From: Pararhodobacter sp. | GTDB taxonomy: Bacteria; Pseudomonadota; Alphaproteobacteria; Rhodobacterales; Rhodobacteraceae | DNA: 64,000 nucleotides | Assembly (NCBI RefSeq): GCF_034676545.1 | Contig: NZ_JAUCBZ010000015.1 | Span: forward strand, 3,780,501-3,844,500 | Direction: 5' to 3' | Part shown: positions 28,051 to 37,079 of the stretch, in pieces | How positions within the stretch are numbered: position 1 is the stretch's first letter | How the letters are laid out: each line of letters starts with the position of its first letter | Position numbers and translations under genes: made by a program | The notes under the pieces: generated by a model | Database searches by the model: none | Told to the model about the DNA's origin: nothing | What the model saw: only the letters and a program-made list of their open reading frames with translations

Positions 28051-28136
28051 CAGGGGGGGGGCGCGCGTCCCCCCCGCCTTGCCGGCACACATGCGCGCCC
28101 GTGATTCCAAGATGAGTATTTTTTGCAAGATGAAGG
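28051..28136 (+). repeat. Dispersed hairpin-plus-tail intergenic repeat, copy 5
   Basis: A GC hairpin of G8/C7 arms (28052-28075), an inner short palindromic stretch, and the tail AGTATTTTTTGCAAGATGAAGG (28115-28136), immediately followed by another GGGGCAAGATGA. The partial doubling of the GCAAGATGA end is unique to this copy. It follows the leuA stop and may serve as its terminator. Confidence 0.7.
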
Positions 28137-28290
28137 GGCAAGATGACCGCAACGTGACACACGGGGCGGCAGATTAGCGCCTATAAGCGGGCAGTCGACC
28201 CTTTACGCCAACACTCCACCAAGCCTATAACGACGCCGAATGCCCCCGCCTGTGCGGGGGTGTCGTGCTATTTTATTGGAAAGCCGCGCA

Positions 28291-29328
28291 ATGTTTGGAC
28301 TCAGGGGCCTGTTTTCGTCAGATATGGCGATCGATTTGGGCACAGCGAATACGCTTGTCTACGTCAAGGGCCGGGGCATCATCTTGAATGAGCCGTCGGT
28401 CGTCGCCTATCATGTGAAAGATGGCCGCAAGCAGGTTTTGGCCGTTGGCGAGGATGCCAAGCTGATGTTGGGCCGCACGCCGGGCAGTATCGAGGCGATC
28501 CGCCCGATGCGCGACGGGGTCATTGCCGATTTCGACGTGGCCGAGGAAATGATCAAGCATTTCATCCGCAAGGTGACGCGTCGCTCAACCTTTTCAAAGC
28601 CCAAGGTCATTGTCTGCGTGCCCTATGGCGCCACCCCGGTCGAGAAACGTGCGATCCGGCAGTCGGTCCTGTCGGCGGGTGCGCGGCGCGCTGGCCTGAT
28701 CTCGGAGCCCATTGCGGCGGCGATTGGCGCGGGGATGCCGATCACCGATCCGACCGGCTCGATGGTGGTCGATATCGGCGGCGGAACAACCGAGGTTGCG
28801 GTGCTGTCCTTGGGGGACATTGTCTATGCGCGTTCGGTGCGCGTCGGTGGCGACCGGATGGACGAGGCGATCATCAGCTATTTGCGCCGCCATCAGAACC
28901 TGCTGATCGGCAAATCAACGGCCGAGCGGATCAAGACCACCATCGGCACGGCGCGGATGCCCGACGACGGGCGCGGCAAGGTCATGCAGATCCGCGGCCG
29001 CGACCTGCTGAACGGCGTGCCCAAGGAAATCGAGATCACGCAGGGCCAGGTGGCCGAGGCGCTGTCGGAAACCGTGCAGACGATCTGCGAGGCGGTGATG
29101 ATCGCGCTGGAGACCACGCCGCCCGATCTGGCGGCGGATATCGTCGACCGGGGCGTGATGCTGACCGGTGGCGGCGCGCTGCTGGGTGATCTGGATCTGG
29201 CGCTGCGCGAGCAGACCGGGTTGATCATCACCGTGGCCGACCAATCGTTGAACTGCGTGGCGTTGGGAACCGGCAAGGCGCTGGAATACGAAAAGCAGCT
29301 GCGCCACGCCATCGATTACGACAGCTGA
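28291..29328 (+). CDS. mreB: Rod shape-determining protein MreB
   Basis: Bacterial actin that forms filaments under the inner membrane and positions the elongation machinery. The 345 residues start MFGLRGLFSSDMAIDLGTANTLVYVKG (phosphate-1 loop), with VIVCVPYGATPVEKRAI, VVDIGGGTTEVAVLSLGDI (phosphate-2) and VMLTGGGALLGDLD (adenosine motif). ATG 28291 is used; an upstream in-frame Met lacks family sequence. It heads the mreB-mreC-mreD-mrdA-rodA operon. Confidence 0.97.
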   Translation: MFGLRGLFSSDMAIDLGTANTLVYVKGRGIILNEPSVVAYHVKDGRKQVLAVGEDAKLMLGRTPGSIEAIRPMRDGVIADFDVAEEMIKHFIRKVTRRSTFSKPKVIVCVPYGATPVEKRAIRQSVLSAGARRAGLISEPIAAAIGAGMPITDPTGSMVVDIGGGTTEVAVLSLGDIVYARSVRVGGDRMDEAIISYLRRHQNLLIGKSTAERIKTTIGTARMPDDGRGKVMQIRGRDLLNGVPKEIEITQGQVAEALSETVQTICEAVMIALETTPPDLAADIVDRGVMLTGGGALLGDLDLALREQTGLIITVADQSLNCVALGTGKALEYEKQLRHAIDYDS

Positions 29329-29355
29329 CCGAGAGGTCCGCCGAGAGGGATCGAC

Positions 29356-30363
29356 GTGCCAAGCGACCGCAACAACGAGGCCGATTTTGCCCGCCCGGTA
29401 CGCCGCCTTGTTCTGGCGGTACTGGCGATCTTCCTGCTGGGGCTGTTCCTGCTGTGGCGCATCGACAGCCCGCGCGTGGAGCGGTTCCGCAGTGCGGTGG
29501 TCGATACCGTCGTGCCGAACATGGATTGGGCGATGGCGCCGGTCACGCAACTGGCGCGCATGGTCGAGGATTTCCGCAGTTATACCCGGATTTATGAACA
29601 GAACCAAGAGCTTCGCCGCGAGTTGCAGCAAATGCGGGCATGGCGGGAAGCGGCGTTGCAACTGGAGCAACGCAACGCGCAATTGCTGGATATGGCGCGG
29701 GTACGGCTGGACCCGCAACTGACGCATGTGACGGGCGTTGTCATGGCGGATTCGGGCTCGCCGTATCGCCAGTCGGTGCTGCTGAACGTCGGCGCGCGCG
29801 ATGGTATCGTCGATGGCTGGGCGGTGATGGATGGGCTTGGTGTGGCAGGGCGCATTGCCGGCGTGGGGGATCGCTCGTCGCGGGTGATCCTGCTGACCGA
29901 TTCCAACAGTCGCGTGCCGGTGATGGTACAGCCGTCCGGGCAGCGCGCGTTGCTGAGCGGCGACAACAGCCCGGTGCCGGTGCTGGAATTTGTTGACAAT
30001 GCCGATGCGTTGCGCCCGGGCGACCGGGTGGTCAGTGCCTCGGATGGTGGGGTTTTTCCGCCCGGCCTGCTGGTCGGTGAGGTGGTGCAAGGCAGCGACG
30101 GGCGGTTGCGGGTGATGCTGGCGGCGGATTACGGGCGGCTGGATTTCCTGCGGATTCTGCGCTCGCGCCCGGCGGAACGCATCGAGCAATCCGGCACATT
30201 GCTGCGCCCGCTGGATGCCAGCGGCACGCCGCTCGATCCGGTCACGGGTCTGCCGTTCAGGCCGGATACGCCCGAAGACACATCGGATACGATGACCGAA
30301 ACCGTGGCACCGGTTCCGGCGCTGCCGATTCCCGGCGGCGCTGAGGGTGGCGCGAATGAATGA
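29356..30363 (+). CDS. mreC: Rod shape-determining protein MreC
   Basis: Periplasmic scaffold of the elongasome, anchored by one membrane helix. The 335 residues have a short cytoplasmic N-terminus, a transmembrane segment (about 17-34), a coiled coil (about 65-110, EQNQELRRELQQMRAWREA), and the double beta-barrel core (GARDGIVDGWAVMDGLGVAGRI, VILLTDSNSRVPVMV, LLVGEVV). A Pro/Thr/Glu-rich tail of about 50 residues follows. The start is GTG with GAGAGGG upstream. mreD begins before mreC stops. Confidence 0.94.
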   Translation: MPSDRNNEADFARPVRRLVLAVLAIFLLGLFLLWRIDSPRVERFRSAVVDTVVPNMDWAMAPVTQLARMVEDFRSYTRIYEQNQELRRELQQMRAWREAALQLEQRNAQLLDMARVRLDPQLTHVTGVVMADSGSPYRQSVLLNVGARDGIVDGWAVMDGLGVAGRIAGVGDRSSRVILLTDSNSRVPVMVQPSGQRALLSGDNSPVPVLEFVDNADALRPGDRVVSASDGGVFPPGLLVGEVVQGSDGRLRVMLAADYGRLDFLRILRSRPAERIEQSGTLLRPLDASGTPLDPVTGLPFRPDTPEDTSDTMTETVAPVPALPIPGGAEGGANE

Positions 30364-30895
30364 GTTCCTGCGCTGGGATACGCTGGTCAGCCTGGGGTTG
30401 TGGCTGCTGATCGCCGGCTTGACGATCCTGATTCGCATGCTGCCCCTGTCGATCCCCGAAGGCAGCCTGCCCCGCCCCGATTTCTTGCTGACATTGACGC
30501 TGGCCTGGGTACTGCGCCGCCCCGCGCATTTGCCCGCCATCGCCATCGTCGCGGTGTTCCTGATCGAGGATCTCTTTCTGTTTCGTCCGCCCGGCCTTTG
30601 GGCGCTGATGGTGCTGGCGGGCACGGAGTTCCTGCGGCGGCGGCAGTCGGTGGTGCGCGAGATGCATATCTTTCTGGAATGGGCGCTGGTCTCGGCGGTG
30701 ATCGTGGCGATGTTTGTCGGAAATCGGCTGGGTCTTGTGATTGTGATGAGCCCACGCCCCCCGCTTGACTTGAGCCTCATCCAACTTGTCTTCACACTGG
30801 CCTCGTATCCGCTGGTGGTCTGGGGCCTGCAAAGTCTGTTGCGGGTGCGCAAGGCCGCGACTGGCGAGGTTGATGATTTGGGTCGCAAAGTATGA
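30356..30895 (+). CDS. mreD: Rod shape-determining protein MreD
   Basis: Small polytopic membrane protein of about 179 residues with five hydrophobic stretches, typical of MreD: WLLIAGLTILIRML, FLLTLTLAWVL, PAIAIVAVFLIEDLFLF, WALVSAVIVAMFVGNRLGLVIVM and LVFTLASYPLVVWGLQSLL. The ATG at 30356 overlaps the mreC end by 8 bp and has GAGGG upstream. Its own stop overlaps the mrdA start (ATGA, 30892-30895), so the operon is tightly coupled. Confidence 0.9.
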   Translation: MNEFLRWDTLVSLGLWLLIAGLTILIRMLPLSIPEGSLPRPDFLLTLTLAWVLRRPAHLPAIAIVAVFLIEDLFLFRPPGLWALMVLAGTEFLRRRQSVVREMHIFLEWALVSAVIVAMFVGNRLGLVIVMSPRPPLDLSLIQLVFTLASYPLVVWGLQSLLRVRKAATGEVDDLGRKV

Positions 30896-32841
30896 AACGC
30901 CCGCCAAAGGAAGCCGAAGAAAGCGCCCGCAAGATTTCGCGGCGCGCGGCGCTGCTGGGCGGCGTGCAACTGGCGTTTGCCGGCGTGCTGGTGCTGCGGA
31001 TGCGCTCGTTGCAATTGGGTCAGGCCGAGGAATACCGGCTTCTGGCCGAGGAAAACCGCATCAACATCCGGCTTTTGCCGCCCTCTCGCGGGCTGATCCT
31101 GGATCGCAATGGCGCGGTGCTGGCCGGAAACGTGCAGAACTATCGGATCGTGCTGGTGCGCGAGGATGCCGGCGACGCGCGCCCGGCGCTGGACCGTCTG
31201 GCGCAGCTTATCGCCCTGTCGGAAGAGGACATCATCCGCGCCGAGCGTGAGATCATGCGGCATCGGCCGTTTGTTCCGGTGACGATCATCGACCAGTTGA
31301 ACTGGGAAGAGGTGGCGCGGGTGGCCGCCAACGCCCCCGCCCTGCCCGGTATCACGCCCGAGGTTGGCCTGACCCGGTTCTATCCGTTTGGCGCCGATTT
31401 CGCGCATTCCGTGGGCTATGTCGGTCCGGTGTCCGAACGGGACCTTGCCGCCCGCGAGAACCCGGACCCCTTGCTGATGATCCCGCGCTTTCAGATCGGC
31501 AAGATCGGCGTCGAGCGCGAGATGGAGGAACACCTGCGCGGCAGCGCCGGGCATCGGCGCATCGAGGTGAACGCGGTTGGCCGCGAGATGCGCGAACTCG
31601 ACCGCCAGGAGGGCGACCCCGGTGTGAACGTGCAACTGACGCTGGATCGCCAGTTGCAGGCCTTCTGTCTGGCGCGGCTGGGCGAGGAAAGCGCCTCGGC
31701 GGTGGTGATGGAGATCGCCAGCGGCAATATTCTGGCGCTGGCCTCGGCACCGTCATTCGATGCCAATCTGTTCGTGCGCGGCATTTCGGTGGCGGATTAC
31801 GCAGGACTGCGCGACAACGACCATCGCCCGATGTCGAACAAGGCGGTGCAGGGTGCCTATCCGCCCGGCTCGACCTTCAAGATGGTCACGGCGCTGGCCG
31901 CCTACGAAGACGGTCTGGCCACCCCCGAGGAGCGGATTTTCTGCCCCGGGCATCTGGAAGTCAGCGGTCGGCGCTTTCACTGCTGGAACCGCGGGGGCCA
32001 TGGCCGCGTGAACCTGATCTCGGCGCTGGCGGAAAGCTGCGATGTCTATTTTTACGAGATGGCGCAACGGGTTGGCATCGACAGCATCAACGCCATGTCC
32101 GAGCGCCTGGGGCTGGGTGTGCGCTATGATCTGCCCTTGTCCGGCGTGTCGAGCGGGCTGAACCCGTCGCGCGAATGGAAGCGTGAGCGGCGTGATGCCG
32201 AGTGGGTGGTCGGCGATACGATCAACGCCTCGATCGGGCAGGGATTTGTGCTGACCACACCGCTGCAACTGGCGGTGATGACCGCGCGCCTTGCCACCAA
32301 CCGGGCGATCCTGCCGCGGCTGGTGCATACGATTGACGATGTTGAACAACCGATCCCCGAGCAACCCACGCTGGGCCTGTCGGCGGCGGCCTTGGCGCAG
32401 GTTCGGCGCGGGATGTGGGAAGTGTCGAACGGCAACCGCGGCACGGCCTATTCGTCGCGCATTGTCGATGCGGCGCTGCAAATGGCCGGGAAAACCGGCA
32501 CCAGCCAGGTGTTTTCGATCACCACCGCCGAACGCGAGGCGGGCATCCGGCGGCAGGATCAACTGGCGTGGAACCGCCGCGATCACGCGCTGTTCGTGGC
32601 CTTTGCCCCCGCCGAAACGCCGCGTTACGCGGTGTCGGTTGTGGTGGAACATGGCGGCGGTGGTTCGTCGGTCGCCGCCCCTATCGCCCGCGATATCATC
32701 CTTGCCGCGCAGAATGGCGGGCTGCCCCCGCTGGAGGCCTATCCGCAGTCGCAGCGCAATCGCATTAAATCGATGATCCGCGAGATCACCGACCGTATCG
32801 GCCCTGCCGCCGATCCGCACGCCAGGCGGAGCCGCGCATGA
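30892..32841 (+). CDS. mrdA: Penicillin-binding protein 2 (elongation transpeptidase)
   Basis: Monofunctional class B PBP of 649 residues that crosslinks lateral-wall peptidoglycan. It has a membrane anchor (about 20-38), a pedestal domain with PPSRGLILDRNGAVLAGN, and a transpeptidase domain with the catalytic Ser in GAYPPGSTFKMV (SxxK), the SxN-equivalent SCD in AESCDVYFYEM, and KTGTSQ (KTG). Two Cys residues (ERIFCPG and RFHCWN) flank the region between SxxK and SCD as in many PBP2s. It overlaps mreD and rodA by 4 bp each. Confidence 0.96.
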   Translation: MKRPPKEAEESARKISRRAALLGGVQLAFAGVLVLRMRSLQLGQAEEYRLLAEENRINIRLLPPSRGLILDRNGAVLAGNVQNYRIVLVREDAGDARPALDRLAQLIALSEEDIIRAEREIMRHRPFVPVTIIDQLNWEEVARVAANAPALPGITPEVGLTRFYPFGADFAHSVGYVGPVSERDLAARENPDPLLMIPRFQIGKIGVEREMEEHLRGSAGHRRIEVNAVGREMRELDRQEGDPGVNVQLTLDRQLQAFCLARLGEESASAVVMEIASGNILALASAPSFDANLFVRGISVADYAGLRDNDHRPMSNKAVQGAYPPGSTFKMVTALAAYEDGLATPEERIFCPGHLEVSGRRFHCWNRGGHGRVNLISALAESCDVYFYEMAQRVGIDSINAMSERLGLGVRYDLPLSGVSSGLNPSREWKRERRDAEWVVGDTINASIGQGFVLTTPLQLAVMTARLATNRAILPRLVHTIDDVEQPIPEQPTLGLSAAALAQVRRGMWEVSNGNRGTAYSSRIVDAALQMAGKTGTSQVFSITTAEREAGIRRQDQLAWNRRDHALFVAFAPAETPRYAVSVVVEHGGGGSSVAAPIARDIILAAQNGGLPPLEAYPQSQRNRIKSMIREITDRIGPAADPHARRSRA

Positions 32842-33986
32842 GCTATCTTGAATACAACGTCAAACACACGCCGACCGGCCTGTCCAAGGTGCTTTATATC
32901 AACTGGGCGCTGGTGGTGCTGCTGACGGCGGTGGCCTGCGTCGGTTTCCTGCAGCTGTATTCGGTGGCGGGCGGTGATTTCGACCGCTGGGCCGAGCCAC
33001 AGATGGAACGCTACGGCTTGGCGCTGGCGGCGATGTTCGTCGTCGGGTTCGTGCCGCTCTGGTTCTGGCGCAGCATGGCCGCGATTGGCTATACGGTGTC
33101 GGTGGTGCTGCTGCTGGGCGTCGAGTTCTTCGGCTCGGTCGGCATGGGCGCGCAACGCTGGCTGGAACTCGGGCCGATCCGCCTGCAACCCTCGGAAATG
33201 ACCAAGATCACCGTGATCATGGCGATGGCGGCCTATTACGACTGGCTTGACACGCGCCGGGTCTCGAACCCGATCTGGGTCGCGGTGGCGGTTCTCCTGA
33301 TCGCCGTTCCCGCATTCCTGGTGCTCAAGCAGCCGGATCTTGGCACCGCGCTGTTGATCCTGGGTGGCGGCGGCATGGTGATGTTTTTCGCCGGCGTCAG
33401 CCTGTGGTATTTCGGCGGGGTGATCGGGGCGGGCGCGGCGTTGATTGCGCTGGTCTTCACCTCGCGCGGGACGTCCTGGCAACTGCTGCGCGACTATCAG
33501 TTCCGCCGGATCGACGCGTTTCTGGACCCGACGCTGGACCCGCTGGGCAGCTCGTATCACATCAATCAGGCGATGATCGCGCTGGGCTCGGGCGGCTGGT
33601 CGGGGCGTGGCTTCATGCAGGGCACGCAATCGCGGCTGAACTTCCTGCCCGAGAAACACACCGACTTCATCTTCAACACCCTGGCCGAGGAATTCGGCTT
33701 TATCGGCTCGGTGTTCCTGCTGGTCCTGTATATCGCGATTCTGGCGACCTGCGTGATTGCCGCGATGAAAAGCAAGAACCGCTTTGCCTCGCTGCTGATC
33801 CTGGGCATCGCGGGCAACTTTTTCCTGTATTTCGCGGTGAATATGGCGATGGTGATGGGGCTTGCCCCGGTGGTCGGGGTGCCGCTGCCGCTGGTGTCCT
33901 ATGGAGGGTCGGCGATGCTGATGATCCTGATCGGCTTTGGACTGGTGCAAAGCGCCTGCGTGCATCGCCCAAGGGAGCGCGCATGA
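32838..33986 (+). CDS. rodA: Rod shape-determining protein RodA (SEDS glycosyltransferase)
   Basis: Polytopic SEDS peptidoglycan polymerase of 382 residues partnering PBP2. Family motifs: AQRWLELGPIRLQPSEMTKI, LKQPDLGTALLI with the functionally important Asp region, YQFRRIDAFLDPTLDPLGSSYHINQAMIALGSGG, LPEKHTDFIFNTLAEEFGF and VGVPLPLVSYGGSAML. About ten membrane helices can be read. It overlaps mrdA (ATGA) and also the following dehydrogenase gene (ATGA, 33983-33986). Confidence 0.95.
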   Translation: MSYLEYNVKHTPTGLSKVLYINWALVVLLTAVACVGFLQLYSVAGGDFDRWAEPQMERYGLALAAMFVVGFVPLWFWRSMAAIGYTVSVVLLLGVEFFGSVGMGAQRWLELGPIRLQPSEMTKITVIMAMAAYYDWLDTRRVSNPIWVAVAVLLIAVPAFLVLKQPDLGTALLILGGGGMVMFFAGVSLWYFGGVIGAGAALIALVFTSRGTSWQLLRDYQFRRIDAFLDPTLDPLGSSYHINQAMIALGSGGWSGRGFMQGTQSRLNFLPEKHTDFIFNTLAEEFGFIGSVFLLVLYIAILATCVIAAMKSKNRFASLLILGIAGNFFLYFAVNMAMVMGLAPVVGVPLPLVSYGGSAMLMILIGFGLVQSACVHRPRERA

Positions 33987-34915
33987 CGACGATCCTGTTT
34001 GCTGCCGGGCAACGGCTTTGGCCGACATGGGAGGCACCGTTGCGCAAGGCTCTGGCCGAGGCCGGGGTGGAGGCCACGCTGACGCTGAACGCCGCGCCCG
34101 CCGATGTCGATGTGATGATCTACGCTCCCGGCGGCGATACGCCCGCTGATTTCACGCCCTTTGTTACCTGCAAACTGGTGCAGAGCCTGTGGGCCGGGGT
34201 CGAGCGGATCGTGACCATCCCGACGTTGACGCAACCCCTGTGCCGCATGGTTGATCCCGGCTTGACACAGGGCATGGTGGAATATGTCGTCGGCCATGTG
34301 CTGCGCGCCCATCTGGGGATTGACGCGGTGCTGGCGGCGCAAAACGGGCAATGGCGGCCGGTGATCCCGCCGCTGGCCTCGGATCGGCCGGTGGCGATGC
34401 TGGGGCTTGGGGCCTTGGGCACGGCTTGTGGGCAGGCGTTGGCGGCGCTGGGGTTCGAGGTTCTGGGCTGGAGCCGCACCGCGAAAGCCCATGATGCGAT
34501 CGCCTGTCACCACGGCGACGCGGGTCTGCGCGCGGTGCTGGAGCGGGCGCAGATCGTGGTCACTTTGCTGCCTGCGACCAAAGCCACGGACTGCATTCTG
34601 AACGAGCAAACGCTGGCCTGGTTGCCGCGTGGCGCGTCGCTTATCAACCCCGGGCGCGGCAGTTTGATTGACGATGACGCCTTGCTGGTGGCGCTGGACT
34701 CGGGGCAGGTCGCGCAGGCCACGCTGGACGTGTTTCGCACCGAACCCCTGCCGCAAGCGCACCCCTATTGGGCGCACCCGCGTGTCACGGTCACACCCCA
34801 TATTGCCGCCGACACGCGCCCCGCAACGGCCGCGCGGCTGGTCGCCGAGAATGTGCGGCGGATGCTGGCGGGCGAGGAATTGTTGCACCGGGTTGATCGG
34901 CGCGCCGGATATTAG
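33983..34915 (+). CDS. ghrA: Glyoxylate/hydroxypyruvate reductase A-like 2-hydroxyacid dehydrogenase
   Basis: D-isomer-specific 2-hydroxyacid dehydrogenase of 310 residues, similar in length and layout to GhrA. It shows the NAD(P) loop MLGLGALGTACGQALAALGF, WSRT at the beta-2 end suggesting NADP use, LLPATKATDCILN, INPGRGSLIDDDAL (catalytic Arg), LDVFRTEPLP (Glu) and VTPHIAADT (His). Its ATG overlaps the rodA stop, so it is translationally coupled to the rod operon although its role is metabolic. It is convergent with znuB, overlapping it by 4 bp. Confidence 0.87.
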   Translation: MTTILFAAGQRLWPTWEAPLRKALAEAGVEATLTLNAAPADVDVMIYAPGGDTPADFTPFVTCKLVQSLWAGVERIVTIPTLTQPLCRMVDPGLTQGMVEYVVGHVLRAHLGIDAVLAAQNGQWRPVIPPLASDRPVAMLGLGALGTACGQALAALGFEVLGWSRTAKAHDAIACHHGDAGLRAVLERAQIVVTLLPATKATDCILNEQTLAWLPRGASLINPGRGSLIDDDALLVALDSGQVAQATLDVFRTEPLPQAHPYWAHPRVTVTPHIAADTRPATAARLVAENVRRMLAGEELLHRVDRRAGY

Positions 34916-35721
34916 GCCACGCGGCGTAACCCGCGCAGCGCCGCCCCACCGCCCAGCACCCCGGCAAAAAACGCCGCGGCGGCGGTGACGATGCTGGGCC
35001 CGGTCGGCGTGTCGTAGGTCAACGAGGCGGAGAGCCCCGCCAGAACCGCGACAACCGCCAGCGCAACCGAGGCCACGGCCATCACCTCGGGCGAGCGGGC
35101 GAAAACGCGGGCGGTGGCGGGCGGAATGATCAGCATCGCGGCGATCAGCAACGCCCCGACCACCTTGAGCCCCACGGCCACGGTGATCGCCAGCGCCAGC
35201 GTCAGGATCAACCGCTCGCGGGCCGGGTTCAGGCCAAGGCTGCGCGCCAGATCCTCGCTGATGGTGGTGGCCAGCAGCGCCTCCCAGCGCCAGACCAGCA
35301 GACTGACAACCAACGCCGCCCCCGCCGCCATGACCCACAGATCGGCGGTCGTCACGGTCAGGATATCGCCGAACAGATAGACCGACAGATCGACGCGCAC
35401 ACCGGGCAGGAACGACACCGCCACCAACCCCAACGCCAGCGCGGAATGCGCCAGAACGCCCAAAGTGGTGTCCATCGCCCAGCCGCGCCCGGCCAGTGCG
35501 GCGACGATCACCGCCATCGCCAAGGCCGTGGTCAGGGTTCCGGCAAAGATCGACACGTCAAAGGCCAGCGCCAGGGCCACGCCAAGGATCGCCGCGTGCG
35601 AGGTGGCATCACCGAAATAGGCCATGCGCCGCCAGACGACAAAGCAGCCCAGCGGCCCGGCGGCAAAGGCCACCAACAGCCCGGCGATCAGCGCGCGCAG
35701 CATGAAATCATCCATGATCAT
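34912..35721 (-). CDS. znuB: Zinc ABC transporter permease ZnuB
   Basis: Membrane permease of the ABC-3 family, about 269 residues with eight or so helices. Motifs are GPLGCFVVWRRMAYFGDATSHAAILGVALA, DISVYLFG-type VDLSVYLFGDIL, and the cytoplasmic coupling region SEDLARSLGLNP, then GLKVVGALLIAAMLIIPPATAR. ATG 35721 (GAGG upstream) overlaps the znuC end by 14 bp. An alternative start is 35715. It completes the ZnuABC high-affinity zinc importer. Confidence 0.93.
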   Translation of the reverse strand: MIMDDFMLRALIAGLLVAFAAGPLGCFVVWRRMAYFGDATSHAAILGVALALAFDVSIFAGTLTTALAMAVIVAALAGRGWAMDTTLGVLAHSALALGLVAVSFLPGVRVDLSVYLFGDILTVTTADLWVMAAGAALVVSLLVWRWEALLATTISEDLARSLGLNPARERLILTLALAITVAVGLKVVGALLIAAMLIIPPATARVFARSPEVMAVASVALAVVAVLAGLSASLTYDTPTGPSIVTAAAAFFAGVLGGGAALRGLRRVA

Positions 35722-36472
35722 GGTCGCAAGCCTCGCCGTGCGTGTGTTCAGGGTGGTCCGCGCCGTGGTCGTGGTGGTGCTGATAAAGCGCCAGCGCACC
35801 GCCCGTACCAAGGCCAAACAGCGCGCGATATTCCGGCGCGTTCGACACCACCGAGGGCGCGCCCTCGCAGCAAATATGGCCGTTGAGGCAGATCACCCGG
35901 TCCGAGGCGCTCATCACCACATGCAGATCATGGCTGACCGAGAGCACCGCGCAGCCGATCTCGCGGCGCACGTCCTCGATCAGCCGATAAAAGGCGGCGG
36001 TGCCGGGTTGGTCCAGGCCCTGCGTCGGCTCATCCAGCACCAGAATTTGCGGCGCGCCCGCCAGCGCGCGGGCCAGCAGAACCCGCTGGAATTGGCCGCC
36101 CGACAGGGTGCCAAGTTCGCGCTTTGCCAGATCCGGCACCCCGGTGCGCGCCAGAAGATCGGCGACTTGGGCATCCGTCAGTTTGCGATCCAGCCGCAGG
36201 AACCGCGCCACCGACAAGGGCAGGCTGGGGTCCAGATGCAGTTTTTGCGGGACATAGCCGATGCGCAGCCCGCGCGCGCGCCGAACGGTGCCCTTGGCTG
36301 GGGCGATCATGCCCAGAAGCGCGCGCACCAAGGTTGATTTGCCCGAGCCATTGGGGCCGACAATGGTGACGATCTCGCCGGGTTTCAGGGTGAAATTGAT
36401 GTTGCGCAACACGGGTGCGGCGCGGCCATAGGCGACGCTCAGTCCCTCGGCCCGGATCAATTCGTCGGTCAT
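35708..36472 (-). CDS. znuC: Zinc ABC transporter ATP-binding protein ZnuC, His-rich tail
   Basis: ABC ATPase of 254 residues. Walker A is GPNGSGKST, the Q-loop PQKLHLD, signature LSGGQFQRVLLARAL, Walker B ILVLDEPTQGLD and the switch His in VSVSHDLHVVM. The last 25 or so residues are rich in His and Asp (QHHHDHGADHPEHTHG and CDHDHG), a likely metal-sensing or buffering tail. ATG 36472 overlaps the restored zur stop (ATGA). The order zur-znuC-znuB is one minus-strand operon. Confidence 0.95.
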   Translation of the reverse strand: MTDELIRAEGLSVAYGRAAPVLRNINFTLKPGEIVTIVGPNGSGKSTLVRALLGMIAPAKGTVRRARGLRIGYVPQKLHLDPSLPLSVARFLRLDRKLTDAQVADLLARTGVPDLAKRELGTLSGGQFQRVLLARALAGAPQILVLDEPTQGLDQPGTAAFYRLIEDVRREIGCAVLSVSHDLHVVMSASDRVICLNGHICCEGAPSVVSNAPEYRALFGLGTGGALALYQHHHDHGADHPEHTHGEACDHDHG

Positions 36473-36985
36473 GCGCGACCCTCTGACTGGCCCTCTGACT
36501 GGCCCTCTGTGCGGCAGTTGGGACACAGGCCCAGCGCCTCGATATTCACCCGCTCGACGGTGAACCCCGAGGTGCCGGCACTGGCTTCAAGGGTTTCGCG
36601 CAGCGGTTCGGCCCGCGATTTCCGCCACGCGTGAGCACGCCCTGCAGATCAGGAACGCGGCGTGATGATCCTCGCCGGGATGAGCGCAGGCGGTGAAGGC
36701 ATTGAGCCGCCGAATGCGATGCGCCAGACCGTTATCCACCAGAAAATCGAGCGCCCGGTACGCGACCGGGGGTTGATGCCCGAAACCGTCGGCCACCAGC
36801 CGCTCCAGCACGTCATAGGCCCCCATCGCCCGGTGACGCTCCAACAGAATCTCCAGCGTGCGCCGGCGCACCGGGGTCAGGCGCAACCCGCGATCCGCAA
36901 CCACCGCCTCGGCGCGGGTTATGGCGCCCGCGATGCAATGATGGTGGTCATGCGGCACGAAGGCAGCGGTTTCTGGCTTTGACAT
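36469..36985 (-). pseudogene. zur: Zinc uptake regulator Zur (Fur family), frameshifted
   Basis: Fur-family repressor of zinc uptake genes. The main frame gives RGLRLTPVRRRTLEILLERHRAMGAYDVLERL (winged helix), PPVAYRALDFLVDNGLAHRI and FLICRACSRVAEIAG, then stops early at 36587. One base removed from CCC at 36612-36614 (plus strand) restores a tail reading EPLRETLEASAGTSGFTV and VNIEALGLCPNC, with the second zinc Cys pair, and ends in ATGA with znuC. The restored protein is about 171 residues. A 5' HDHHHC segment precedes the DNA-binding domain. As written, the protein lacks the CPNC half of its structural zinc site. Confidence 0.88.
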
Positions 36986-37017
36986 GGGGTCCGTTCAAAC
37001 CTCGGTTCTTGTCGTCG

Positions 37018-37054
37018 GTTATGTGATACTATAACAATGTGATGATATTACATT
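37018..37054. promoter_or_regulatory. Candidate Zur operators in the zur-znuA divergent gap
   Basis: Two adjacent symmetric AT-rich sites lie here: GTTAT-N8-ATAAC (37018-37035) and AATGT-N9-ACATT (37036-37054). They sit 33 and 51 bp from the zur start and 26-62 bp from the znuA start, between the divergent zur-znuCB and znuA units. Zur boxes are AT-rich palindromes of this general kind, so shared Zur control of both units is likely. The exact consensus was not checked. Confidence 0.6.
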
Positions 37055-37079
37055 CCACCCCCAACTCCAAGGCTCTCCG

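Noticed and set aside
28915..31635. Long minus-strand open frame opposite mreB, mreC, mreD and mrdA
   Set aside because: Low-complexity, Arg/His/Gln-rich translation with no family features; well-supported genes on the plus strand explain the region.
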